In this document: positions 7,048 through 14,610 of the stretch, in pieces
Numbering within the stretch: the first letter of the stretch is position 1
How the letters are laid out: the number at the start of each line of letters is the position of its first letter
DNA from: SFLA01 sp045533895
Lineage (GTDB): Bacteria > Bacillota > Clostridia > Oscillospirales > CAG-382
Assembly: GCA_045533895.1 (NCBI GenBank)
Contig: JAZSIT010000166.1
Span: 1-19,820, forward strand
Direction: 5' to 3'
DNA: 19,820 nt
The notes under the pieces: generated by a model
What the model was told of the DNA's origin: nothing
The model's database searches: none
Seen by the model: the letters and a program-made list of their open reading frames with translations, nothing else
Position numbers and translations under genes: made by a program

Positions 7048-8007
7048 TTACACCTCTGCGGGTACTTTTATTGTGTGTATGAGAGGAAGGACGTAATCGG
7101 GACGGAGAGAAGCTTCGGTATCTCTGCGGGCGCCCTCCGCCAGTTTTTCAAACTGTATATTGTCGCGTACGATGTCTGCCTCGGAATAATTTTCCTTTAT
7201 TGCGCGGATATCCTCGTAATATTCGGTGCGAGAAGCATATTCCCAAAAATCCTTTTCATAGCCCACGCCGTCGTAATGCCAAGGCTTCCAATTGATTTTA
7301 TAGTGAACTATTTTCGCGTGGTCATTTTCATCCTCACAGCCGGGAAAAGAGTTTTTGTTCCAATGCTGGGGAAGAAGGAGCACGTTGCCGTGGCAGAGAA
7401 CATTAAGGTAGTCTTCGTCCTGAGTGGTAGTGAAGGTATAATCCTCCATTATCTCCAGCAGACGGGATTGGATATCCACCTTGCGGAACAAATCCAGATT
7501 AAGCACAAGGACGCCTGCATTAAAATACAAGTTGCGGTCAACGCCCAAAACCTTCTCTACATAGGTGCCGTACACATCGTATTCCACCATTACTTCCTCG
7601 TTCATGGCGGCAACAAGGTTGTTGCCGAGATCGCAATTATATAATTCGGATATATCACCGTTTACCACAATATCGCAATCCAGATAAACGCCTCGACTGT
7701 AATCGGGAAACATATCTGCAATAAGAAAACGGTAATAGGTGGCTTTTGTATAATAATCGCGGACATGAATACGGTGGTTCATCGCTTTTATGCCTTCCGC
7801 TACGTCGTTAAAGATAACAGAAACGTTATCGCTGTTATACACGGAAAGCCGCGCCGCGTTGCAGGCAGAAAGCCCCTCGGTGAGAATATGAATATTATAA
7901 TGATAATCGGGAGACGCATTTTCGGTAAGAGATTGGAGCGCCACTCCGAGAAAAGGTGCGTAATTATCGTCCACAGCAAAGAATATAGGGACAACGGGTA
8001 ATGCCAT
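7048..8007 (-). CDS. glycosyltransferase family 8 (GT-A, retaining)
   Basis: 319 residues. The start VPIFFAVDDNYAPFLGVALQSL is the typical GT8 nucleotide-binding beginning. The metal-binding DxD motif is YLDCDIVV (D110-C-D112), followed by NEE, YFNAGVLVLNL (family signature FNAGV) and, near the end, HYKINWKPWHYDG, which provides the His and Lys/Pro/Trp residues of the GT8 C-terminal metal site. GT8 enzymes move hexoses from UDP- or similar donors to sugars, lipids or proteins. No transmembrane helix is evident; membrane contact would be peripheral. GGAGG is 7 nt before the ATG and a good promoter lies upstream. First gene of the operon with the PlsC-like and CrtO-like acyltransferases, which suggests the product is a glycolipid that is then acylated. 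The acceptor is not known. Confidence 0.93.
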   Translation of the reverse strand: MALPVVPIFFAVDDNYAPFLGVALQSLTENASPDYHYNIHILTEGLSACNAARLSVYNSDNVSVIFNDVAEGIKAMNHRIHVRDYYTKATYYRFLIADMFPDYSRGVYLDCDIVVNGDISELYNCDLGNNLVAAMNEEVMVEYDVYGTYVEKVLGVDRNLYFNAGVLVLNLDLFRKVDIQSRLLEIMEDYTFTTTQDEDYLNVLCHGNVLLLPQHWNKNSFPGCEDENDHAKIVHYKINWKPWHYDGVGYEKDFWEYASRTEYYEDIRAIKENYSEADIVRDNIQFEKLAEGARRDTEASLRPDYVLPLIHTIKVPAEV

Positions 8008-8042
8008 TGTTTTGCCTCCAATAAATGTAATTTGCTGTGGTT

Positions 8043-8071
8043 ATTGTACTATATTTTGCCTGAAAACTCAA
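8043..8071 (-). promoter_or_regulatory. sigma-A promoter of glycosyl/acyl-transferase operon
   Basis: On the minus strand TTGAGT (8066-8071) and TACAAT (8043-8048) are 17 bp apart, 36 bp before the GT8 start codon. Upstream of the -35 box lies an inverted repeat AGTAGA (8091-8096) / TCTACT (8113-8118) that could be a regulator site. Confidence 0.75.
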
Positions 8072-8245
8072 CCTACATTTATTTTTTAGAAGTAGAATTG
8101 AGAAAAGTCCACTCTACTCACAGTAGGAAAAGCTGATTTTATGGGAGTTTTATAAACCTAAAGAGGAAAGTTGCCTCCGAAAAGACCGCCTCCATGTAGG
8201 GGACTGCGCCCTGATGTCCCGAAAAAAGACACCCCTAACAAAGAA
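8072..8245. other. non-coding spacer between dockerin gene and GT8 operon
   Basis: I find no credible coding sequence here. It has the 6-bp inverted repeat at 8091-8118, and a short stem GGGAC (8199-8203) / GTCCC (8216-8220) with an 11-nt loop. The text around 8170-8220 has a composition unlike the AT-rich promoter parts beside it and may be the remains of a dispersed repeat or a small RNA; nothing decides this. Confidence 0.4.
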
Positions 8246-8271
8246 AGGACTCCGGCTTGCGCCGGAGTCCT
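8240..8271 (-). terminator. intrinsic terminator of the dockerin-protein gene
   Basis: A perfect 11-bp GC-rich stem, AGGACTCCGGC (8246-8256) and GCCGGAGTCCT (8261-8271), with a 4-nt loop. On the minus strand it is followed by TTTCTTTGTT. It lies 38 nt after the stop of the large secreted protein gene and separates it from the GT8 operon promoter. Confidence 0.9.
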
Positions 8272-8308
8272 CTCCAAGGGGAAAATATAATAATTCAGAA
8301 AGGAACGA

Positions 8309-11300
8309 TTATTTCCAAGCGGGGATTACGTAAGTGCCGAGAGCGTGACGCTTAACTACGAGGTAGTCGTTTGCGTCGATAGCGCCGTTGCCATTTACGT
8401 CAGCGAGTTTAAGCTGTTCATCAGTGTAATCAGCCGCATCAGCGGTGCCTACAACCAGCTTTCTGATAATCATATAGTCTGCGTCGTTGATAACGCCGTC
8501 CATATTAACGTCGCCTGCGAGAGCAACCTTTTCCTTATAAGTGAACGCGGTAGTACCGGTCTTGGTTGCATCGGTGGTGTAGAAACCGCCGTTACAATCA
8601 ACGTCTGCGCTGAGCTTATCGCTGGTAGCTACGCCGATATCCCAGATGTAAACGATATCGCCAACCTGAAGAGCTGCGATAGAAGCTACTGCTGCGCCGT
8701 TATCAGCGTGAGCTGCGATAACGATCTGGTTGCCTTCGGTTACCCAGTCAACTTTGCCGTTGCCCTGAACCTTGAGAACTTCCCAGCCCTGAGCTTCGTC
8801 ATTCCACTGGAGGAGAGCCTTGGTCCACCATTCGATGGATGCAACGCTGCCGGTCCAGATGTTGTGAGCGTTAGCTGCAAACTGGTTTACGCCGTTGAGG
8901 CCTTCTTCTGCGAAGGTGCCGTTAACAACGGGTTTTACATAAGGTACTACAGTGAAGCCTACGCCGGTAAGAGTGGTGCTTTCGGTAGCTGCCTTGATAG
9001 TGTCGATTTCAATATTGTGGAGAACTACGGTGTCGCCTGCCTTGAAGGAATCAGCAACTTCGTAGCCGGGAACGTTAGCGCTGAGAGCGATAACGATCTG
9101 ACCAGCCTTAACGGTAAAGTCGGTCTTAACGCCGTCGGGTCTGCTGAGAGTGAGATATACTGCATCGATAGTGCCGTCTTCGTTAACAACGATAACCTTG
9201 AAGTAGTTAAGGTCTTTGGACTGACCATAGTACTTGGTAACGAGTTCGCCGAGGGTCATATCAGCGTCTGCGTACATAATGTAGTTGAACGCATCGTGAG
9301 TATAACCGAGAATGTCGATAGCGGTTGCGCCTTCGGGAAGTTCTGCAGGTGCCTTAACGTAAGCATCAAGAGTACAGCCTGCATCAAATTCTACCTTGCC
9401 GTAGTAATTCTTGATAACGCCGGTTACGGTGATGGTATCGCCAACGCCGATAACGTCTGCGCCTTCGCCCTTAAGACGGTAGCACTGAATAGTCTTCATA
9501 CCGTCGGTACCTTCAACTTCGATAGAAACGGTTACATTCTTGTAGGATTCGCTATATTCGGTGTCAACGGATACGATAACGCCGGTAAGAGTGGACATGT
9601 AGGGCAGAGATGCGCCTTCTTCAAGACCGAACGCTGCGTCTACGATTTCCTTGGGATCTTCGGGAGCAACGGGAGCTTCGCCCTCGCCCTTTACGATAGC
9701 ATCAACGGTAGAGCCTGCGGCATACTCGATGGTGCCGTTGTAGTTAATGATAGTACCGGTTACGGTAATGGTATCGCCAACTGCGAGAGTGTCTGCGCCT
9801 TCGCCCTTAATGCGGTAGCAAAGGAGTTCCTTAACGCCGTCGGTGCCTTCTACTTCGATAGTAACGGTAATGTTGCCGTACTGTTCGCTGTAAGGAGTGT
9901 TGATCTTAACGATCTCGCCGGTAAGGGTTGCAACGTAGGGAAGTTCTGCTCCGGATTCAAGTGCAAATGCATCGTCTACGATTTCCTTAGGATCTTCGGG
10001 AGCTTCGGGAGCTGCTACTTCTTCAACAACGTTGAATACAATTTCTCCTTCGGGAGCGCCCCAAGGATTCTCGGGATCATAAGTGCCTACGATTATCTGG
10101 ATCTCGTCGCCTTCAGCTACATCGATGGTGTAGGTGGAGAGAACAGGATCGCTGTCAGACCACTGGGAATCACCGTAAACGAAAGTGGTAAGGTTGTTTA
10201 CAGTGTAGGTCCAGTTGCCTTCGGGCATGGTGATGGTAAGAGTACCGTTTACGGTAGCGGTGTAAACGTAGTGTACTGCGCCGCCATCGGAAAGGATAGC
10301 ATCAGTTACGTTTGCGGTAATATCGCCAAGTTCTTCAAGAACGATGGGGTTGCCCATGGTGCCGAAGATAACCTCGGAGATGGAGGGATAAAGTTCAACT
10401 GCTTCTGCGCCTTCGTTAACGAGGGTAACAACATCACCCTTTGCGAGAGTAGCAACAAAGCCGAGCATACCGAACGCAAGAGCTTCGCCGTTTACGAGAA
10501 CGGAAATGGTCTCATCATAGAGATTGAAGTTTGCGCCGTTTTCAAATGCAACGGTATAGGAAATAGCGGTGTTAGCGGGAACAGTAAGTGCGCCGTGAGC
10601 TCTGGGGTTGTGTGCGGGAAGATCGCCGCCGTCAACTTCTTCGAGCTCGGGCTCTGCTACAACAGGTACGTTGTAAACTTCGATTTCATTAATGAAAACA
10701 AAGGTGCCGTACAAGGTGAAGTCGAGTTTTACATAACGAGCGCTTACGTCTTCAAGATCAAAAGTGATCCAAGAAACGGAGCTCTCGGTAGCAACTTCAT
10801 AATTCTTGGTTTCTACTTCGGTAAAGGTTTCGCCATCTTCAGAAACGCTAAGTACTACAGCAGTAGGATTGGTAATACCGGAAGTGCTGCCAAAGAAAGT
10901 GTTAACGCGAACACTGGAAAGATCGCTTACTTCTTCGAGATCGATAACAACGGTACCGATGTGATCAGGTGCGTTGATAACGGAAGCGTTATCTCCGTTG
11001 CAGTAGAATCCGAACCAATCGGTATTGTTATAAGTAAGACCGCTCACTGCAACACCGTCGGTAAGCTTTGCAAAGTAGGAATCACGCTCGCCGCATCCGG
11101 AGAGAGTGTAAGTCTTATCAAGAGCTACATTAACGGGAGCATTGGGATCAATATATTTTTCTGCGGTTGCATCTGCGGTTGCAGTGCAATTTTCAATATC
11201 AAGACCGGTGAACTGAACGTAATCACCAACAGAGATGGTGCTGAATACTGCCTTTGCGTTTGCGCCGGTACCTTCAGCAGCAGAGATCCAAGCGATCCAA

Positions 11301-12613
11301 GCAAAGCCGCCTTCGGGAATAGCTACAGGCTTGCCTTCGCCAACAGAACCGCCGATCATTTCGGTTACTTCGTAAACGCCTTCAAGACCGTCTACAGGAG
11401 CAAAAGCAACGTGATCCCACCAAGGGAAAGAGGTGTTAGCGTAAATATCGCTATCGGTAAAGATATATGCATCATTTGCATCAAGGTAGCCTGCTACGTT
11501 GAATGCGGTAACGATAGGACTGTCAACAGTTGCTTCGGTAACAGAAATTTCTGCGAGAGAGCAGAATTCCCAGAATACCTTGCCGTCTGCAGGGCTGTCG
11601 CCGAGAACGCCGGTAGAAGCGCCTACTTCAAAAGTAGCTCTTACATACTGAGCCTTGCGTCCTGCAAATTCGCAAACAGTAGAAACGGTGCCGGGTGCGC
11701 CGAGTGCTACTTCTGCTTCTGCGATATCATAAAGACCAACCTTGGTCCAAGCTTCGCCGTCTACAGATACTTCAACGAGAATCTTGCCCTGAGGATAGCC
11801 GATCATAACGTCTGCGCAGTGATAGAAATCAAGCACGAGAGCGTTGATACCCTTAACTTCGCCGAGATCATAAGTAACAACAACATCCATGTCGTTGGTT
11901 TTGCACTCTGCGTTGCTGATAAGCGCAACCTTGGTGTTGTCAACGTCGCCCCAACCAGCGGTGAAATCAGAAACACCGTCGGTGAGCTGAGCGTAATCGC
12001 TAACGTCAACTTCTACAAGGTTTGCTTCGGTAACAGTAACTTCTGCGATAGAGCAGAATTCCCAGAATACCTTGCCGTCTGCGGGGCTGTCGCCGAGAAC
12101 GCCGGTAGAAGAACCAACCTTGAAGGTTGCTCTAACGTTTGCAGCTTTAACTGCGTTGAATTCGCATACGGTAGAAACAGTACCGGGGGTACCAAGCACT
12201 ACTTCTGCTTCAGCGATATCAAACAGACCAACCTTAGCCCAGCTTTCGCCGTCTGCAGATACTTCAACGAGGATCTGTCCTTCGGGATAGCCGATCATAA
12301 CGTTTGCATCGTGATAAAAATCAAGTGCAAGAGCGTTGATAGCCTTAACTTCGCCAAGGTCGTAGCTAACTACTACGTCCATAGCCTGAGTGGTGCACTT
12401 AGTGTTGTTGATAAGCGCAACCTTAGAAGTGCCAACGTCGCCCCAACCTGCGGTAAAGCCGGTTACGCCGTCGGTGAGCATAGCATTCTCGTTTACGTTA
12501 ACGTTAACTACGTTTTTCTCAGCAGCATCCTCTGCGGAAACTACGAAAGACGCAAACAGAGAAAGTACCATACACATTACGAGTGCGAGTGAAATACTTT
12601 TCTTGAATTTCAT
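8309..12613 (-). CDS. large secreted multidomain protein: discoidin-like repeats, OB-like repeats, C-terminal dockerin
   Basis: 1434 residues, exported (signal peptide 1-27, cleavage likely after VVSA). Domains in order: two near-identical beta-sandwich modules (about 36-197 and 200-361) with the F5/8C/discoidin pattern LTDG ... YDLGEVKxINAL ... ILVEVSxDGExWxKVGLxDI ... VRATFxVG; a module at about 365-490; a clear F5/8 type C domain (494-648, NVALDKTYTLSG ... VVIDLEEVSDLSSVRV ... ARYVKLDFTLYG); a beta-rich region (655-868); two OB-like repeats (874-975, 982-1087); two further modules (1088-1227, 1228-1345); a type I dockerin (1367-1428) with calcium loops DVNMDGVINDAD and DVNGNGAIDAND. No catalytic domain is recognisable. 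The dockerin implies docking to a cohesin on a scaffold or cell surface; none is in this window. The discoidin domains suggest carbohydrate binding. AAAGGA lies 8 nt before the ATG. Codon use is strongly biased, suggesting high expression. Confidence 0.9.
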   Translation of the reverse strand: MKFKKSISLALVMCMVLSLFASFVVSAEDAAEKNVVNVNVNENAMLTDGVTGFTAGWGDVGTSKVALINNTKCTTQAMDVVVSYDLGEVKAINALALDFYHDANVMIGYPEGQILVEVSADGESWAKVGLFDIAEAEVVLGTPGTVSTVCEFNAVKAANVRATFKVGSSTGVLGDSPADGKVFWEFCSIAEVTVTEANLVEVDVSDYAQLTDGVSDFTAGWGDVDNTKVALISNAECKTNDMDVVVTYDLGEVKGINALVLDFYHCADVMIGYPQGKILVEVSVDGEAWTKVGLYDIAEAEVALGAPGTVSTVCEFAGRKAQYVRATFEVGASTGVLGDSPADGKVFWEFCSLAEISVTEATVDSPIVTAFNVAGYLDANDAYIFTDSDIYANTSFPWWDHVAFAPVDGLEGVYEVTEMIGGSVGEGKPVAIPEGGFAWIAWISAAEGTGANAKAVFSTISVGDYVQFTGLDIENCTATADATAEKYIDPNAPVNVALDKTYTLSGCGERDSYFAKLTDGVAVSGLTYNNTDWFGFYCNGDNASVINAPDHIGTVVIDLEEVSDLSSVRVNTFFGSTSGITNPTAVVLSVSEDGETFTEVETKNYEVATESSVSWITFDLEDVSARYVKLDFTLYGTFVFINEIEVYNVPVVAEPELEEVDGGDLPAHNPRAHGALTVPANTAISYTVAFENGANFNLYDETISVLVNGEALAFGMLGFVATLAKGDVVTLVNEGAEAVELYPSISEVIFGTMGNPIVLEELGDITANVTDAILSDGGAVHYVYTATVNGTLTITMPEGNWTYTVNNLTTFVYGDSQWSDSDPVLSTYTIDVAEGDEIQIIVGTYDPENPWGAPEGEIVFNVVEEVAAPEAPEDPKEIVDDAFALESGAELPYVATLTGEIVKINTPYSEQYGNITVTIEVEGTDGVKELLCYRIKGEGADTLAVGDTITVTGTIINYNGTIEYAAGSTVDAIVKGEGEAPVAPEDPKEIVDAAFGLEEGASLPYMSTLTGVIVSVDTEYSESYKNVTVSIEVEGTDGMKTIQCYRLKGEGADVIGVGDTITVTGVIKNYYGKVEFDAGCTLDAYVKAPAELPEGATAIDILGYTHDAFNYIMYADADMTLGELVTKYYGQSKDLNYFKVIVVNEDGTIDAVYLTLSRPDGVKTDFTVKAGQIVIALSANVPGYEVADSFKAGDTVVLHNIEIDTIKAATESTTLTGVGFTVVPYVKPVVNGTFAEEGLNGVNQFAANAHNIWTGSVASIEWWTKALLQWNDEAQGWEVLKVQGNGKVDWVTEGNQIVIAAHADNGAAVASIAALQVGDIVYIWDIGVATSDKLSADVDCNGGFYTTDATKTGTTAFTYKEKVALAGDVNMDGVINDADYMIIRKLVVGTADAADYTDEQLKLADVNGNGAIDANDYLVVKRHALGTYVIPAWK
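8330..8515 (-). other. dockerin type I domain region of the large protein
   Basis: Residues 1367-1428 hold two EF-hand-like calcium loops. Loop 1 is DVNMDGVINDAD (ligands at 1, 3, 5, 9, 12 = D, N, D, N, D); loop 2 is DVNGNGAIDAND (D, N, N, D, D). Each is followed by a helix, YMIIRKLVVG and YLVVKRHALG. The pattern is complete, so the domain is probably functional. Confidence 0.9.
9353..9670 (-). repeat. second copy of tandem OB-like module
   Basis: Codes residues about 982-1087. It shares with the copy at 9689-9994 the phrases APEDPKEIVD, YRxKGEGAD, VGDTITVTG and the order of strands between them. The repeat is visible in the DNA as well. The OB-like call rests on the GDTITVTG strand/turn pattern seen in secreted OB-fold (YhcR-like) modules. 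Confidence 0.8.
9689..9994 (-). repeat. first copy of tandem OB-like module
   Basis: Codes residues about 874-975, immediately before a short Gly/Glu/Pro linker and the second copy. Both begin with APEDPKEIVD and share EVEGTDG and VGDTITVTG. Confidence 0.8.
11531..12016 (-). repeat. second copy of tandem discoidin-like module
   Basis: Codes residues about 200-361. The period to the first copy is close to 495 bp. Long stretches are almost identical in DNA, for instance around 11560-11620 and 12055-12115, where the residues GVLGDSPADGKVFWEFCS are unchanged. Confidence 0.93.
12023..12508 (-). repeat. first copy of tandem discoidin-like module
   Basis: Codes residues about 36-197, directly after the signal peptide. 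It matches the second copy through nearly its whole length (LTDGV, FTAGWGDV, DLGEVK, MIGYP, PGTVSTVCEF), which points to a recent internal duplication or continuing gene conversion. Confidence 0.93.
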
Positions 12614-12760
12614 AAAAGCATCCTTTCTGAATTTGGAAGATTTGATTTACGAGGTGACGACAAAACGCCCCTATAGTCGCACATCAAACAAAAACTCGGC
12701 AATGAATTTGTTCAATTTGCACACTGCTCAGGGGTTTTTTCGACCTCGTTTAGTTCCTAA
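12614..12760 (-). promoter_or_regulatory. structured mRNA leader of the dockerin-protein gene
   Basis: The promoter at 12766-12793 implies a leader of about 145 nt. Between 12649 and 12749 it folds into one long imperfect hairpin: ACGAGGT (12649-12655) with ACCTCGT (12743-12749), then CGACAAAACGCCCCT (12658-12672) with AGGGGTTTTTTCG (12730-12742) with small bulges, then an inner helix of about ten pairs including two G-U pairs. No U-tract follows, so it is not a simple terminator. I do not recognise a named riboswitch. It could protect the 5' end of the mRNA or be a regulatory RNA element. Confidence 0.55.
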
Positions 12761-12765
12761 TATCC

Positions 12766-12793
12766 ATTATACTAATTTTGAAGAAATTGTCAA
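12766..12793 (-). promoter_or_regulatory. consensus sigma-A promoter of the dockerin-protein gene
   Basis: On the minus strand TTGACA (12788-12793) and TATAAT (12766-12771), both perfect matches, are 16 bp apart. This is the strongest promoter in the window and fits the biased codon use of the gene it drives. Confidence 0.9.
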
Positions 12794-12854
12794 TAGTTTA
12801 TGTAAATTTTTAGAATACACTGTTAACAGCAGTTGAAAGGAAGAAAAAAGGGGG

Positions 12855-12883
12855 TTGAAATGAACGAAAAAATGTGATACAAT
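12855..12883 (+). promoter_or_regulatory. sigma-A promoter of argS-yebC operon
   Basis: TTGAAA (12855-12860) and TACAAT (12878-12883) are 17 bp apart. The expected start of transcription near 12890 leaves a leader of only about 25 nt, too short for a T-box element. It also shows that an upstream in-frame ATG at 12874 cannot be the argS start, because it lies inside the promoter. Confidence 0.85.
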
Positions 12884-12915
12884 GTGGTGTTATAAAAGAA
12901 AAGGAAAAAAGCGTT

Positions 12916-14607
12916 ATGAATGATTTGAGAACACTTGCCGTTGGTGCGGTGACAGAGGCTTTGGACAAAGCGGGAATGCCCGTACCCGAGGACCTGAAGG
13001 GATATTTTGAAGTACCTGCGGACAGCAAAAACGGCGATCTGGCACTGCCCTGCTTCAAACTTGCAAAGATCCTGCGGGCGGCGCCTCCCATGATTGCAAA
13101 CAAAATTAAAGAAAACATTACTCTTCCTGCGGGCGTGGACAAGATTGAAGCGGTTGGCGGATATATTAACTTTTTTGCCGGAGCGGACATATACACCTCC
13201 ATGCTTGAGGGCATTGACGAAAATTTCGGAAAGACGGGTATCGGCAACGGAAAGACGCTGGTTATCGACTTTTCCTCCCCCAACATTGCAAAGAGATTCC
13301 ATCTGGGACATCTGGGTACCACCGTTATCGGCAACGCGGTACGCAATATATACAAGTTCTGCGGTTACAATACCGTTGCCATTAACTATCTGGGCGACTG
13401 GGGCACACAGAACGGAAAGCAGATTGTGGCTTACAAAAAGTGGTCAAGCCGCGAGAAGCTGGAAACAGACGGAATTAAAGAGCTTGAGCGTATTTACGTT
13501 ATGTTCGGCAAGGAGGCGGAGAAGGATCCCTCTCTTAATGACCAAGCGCGCGCCGCATTCCGCGAGCTGGAAAACGGAAACAAGGAATATCTTGAAATAT
13601 GGCAGCTCTTTAAGGATATTTCCCTTCGTGAATATACCCAGACCTACAAGAGACTGGGTATTGAGTTTGACGTTTGGGACGGAGAAAGCCTTTATACGGA
13701 CAAGATGCCTGCAATAGTAGACGAATTGAGAGAAAAAGAGCTTCTTAAAATAGATGACGGTGCGTCTATTGTCGATCTTGCCGATTACAACATGCCGCCT
13801 GCGCTTATTCTCAAGCGTGACGGAAGCACCCTCTACCCCACCCGTGATATTGCAGCGGCAAATTACAGATACAACACCTACAATTTTGACATTTGCGCTT
13901 ACGTTACCAGTGCGGGACAATCCCTCCACTTTGCTCAGTGGTTTAAGGTAACCGAAATGATGGGCAGAGAATGGGCAAAGGGTCTGGTTCATATTCCATA
14001 CGGAACGATGAGCTTCGGCGGTGAAAAGCTGGCGAGCCGTACCGGTAACATTATTCTGCTTAACGACGTGTTTGACGAAGCGGTTGCAAAGGCAAGAACC
14101 ATTATTGAGGAAAAGAACGCCGCTCTTGAAGACAAGGAAGGCATTTCCGAGGCGGTGGGTATCGGAGCGGTAGTGTTCGGTGCGCTTTCCAACAGCCGTA
14201 TAAAGGATACCGATTTTACCTGGGAAGGCACCCTTTCCTTTGAGGGTAATACCGGACCTTACGTTCAGTACACCTACGCACGTGCCGCATCCGTTCTGCG
14301 CAAGACGGAGGGAGACGAGGGCACAGACGGTGAGTACACACCCAACGACGACGAGGTTAACCTTATTAAACAGCTTTATTTGTTCCCCGAGCGTGTAAAA
14401 GCCGCTTGTGCGGACAACGAGCCTTCTTACGTGGCACGTTTTATGCTGGACACCTGCTCGGCGTTCAACAAGTTCTACCACAACTGCACCATTCTGCGTG
14501 AGACCGGCGCGGCAAGAAAATTCAGAATTAAGCTTACCGCCGCAACAAAACAAATTTTAGGCACATCCCTTGACCTTTTGGGAATGCGCCGTACAGAGGA
14601 GATATAG
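12916..14607 (+). CDS. argS: arginine-tRNA ligase
   Basis: 563 residues, normal for bacterial ArgRS. It charges tRNA-Arg with arginine in the cytoplasm. The N-terminal tRNA D-loop-binding domain (about 1-110) is followed by the class I catalytic core with the HIGH motif as FHLGH (128-132) within SSPNIAKRFHLGHLGTTVIG, the arginine-site stretch RDGSTLYPTRDIAAA (301-315), and a KMSK-type loop as EKLASRTGN (370-378), a variant found in many bacterial ArgRS. The C-terminal DALR anticodon-binding domain starts near EGNTGPYVQYTYARAASVLR (about 437-456). ATG 12916 is chosen because AAGGA precedes it, the domain starts there, and the promoter ends at 12883. It is 3 nt upstream of yebC, whose RBS lies in its last codons. 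Confidence 0.97.
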   Translation: MNDLRTLAVGAVTEALDKAGMPVPEDLKGYFEVPADSKNGDLALPCFKLAKILRAAPPMIANKIKENITLPAGVDKIEAVGGYINFFAGADIYTSMLEGIDENFGKTGIGNGKTLVIDFSSPNIAKRFHLGHLGTTVIGNAVRNIYKFCGYNTVAINYLGDWGTQNGKQIVAYKKWSSREKLETDGIKELERIYVMFGKEAEKDPSLNDQARAAFRELENGNKEYLEIWQLFKDISLREYTQTYKRLGIEFDVWDGESLYTDKMPAIVDELREKELLKIDDGASIVDLADYNMPPALILKRDGSTLYPTRDIAAANYRYNTYNFDICAYVTSAGQSLHFAQWFKVTEMMGREWAKGLVHIPYGTMSFGGEKLASRTGNIILLNDVFDEAVAKARTIIEEKNAALEDKEGISEAVGIGAVVFGALSNSRIKDTDFTWEGTLSFEGNTGPYVQYTYARAASVLRKTEGDEGTDGEYTPNDDEVNLIKQLYLFPERVKAACADNEPSYVARFMLDTCSAFNKFYHNCTILRETGAARKFRIKLTAATKQILGTSLDLLGMRRTEEI

Positions 14608-14610
14608 ATT

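Noticed and set aside
8345..12592. A 1415-codon open frame on the plus strand opposite the dockerin gene
   Set aside because: It starts at GTG with no ribosome binding site, has no recognisable domain, and is exactly in codon register with a gene that has a signal peptide, known domains, RBS, promoter and terminator. It is explained by avoidance of TTA, CTA and TCA codons.
12874..12915. Upstream in-frame ATG extending argS by 14 codons
   Set aside because: This ATG lies within the promoter, overlapping the end of the spacer and just before the -10 box at 12878-12883, and no family member starts with these residues. ATG 12916 has an RBS.
12884..12915. T-box or other amino-acid-responsive leader before argS
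   Set aside because: The predicted leader is only about 25 nt, too short for a T-box, and no hairpin or antiterminator is visible.
13444..14553. Long minus-strand frame opposite argS, and similar ones opposite yebC, M32, GT8 and the beta-helix gene
   Set aside because: All lie opposite well-supported genes, none has an RBS or recognisable domains, and those checked are in register with the sense codons, as expected from codon bias.
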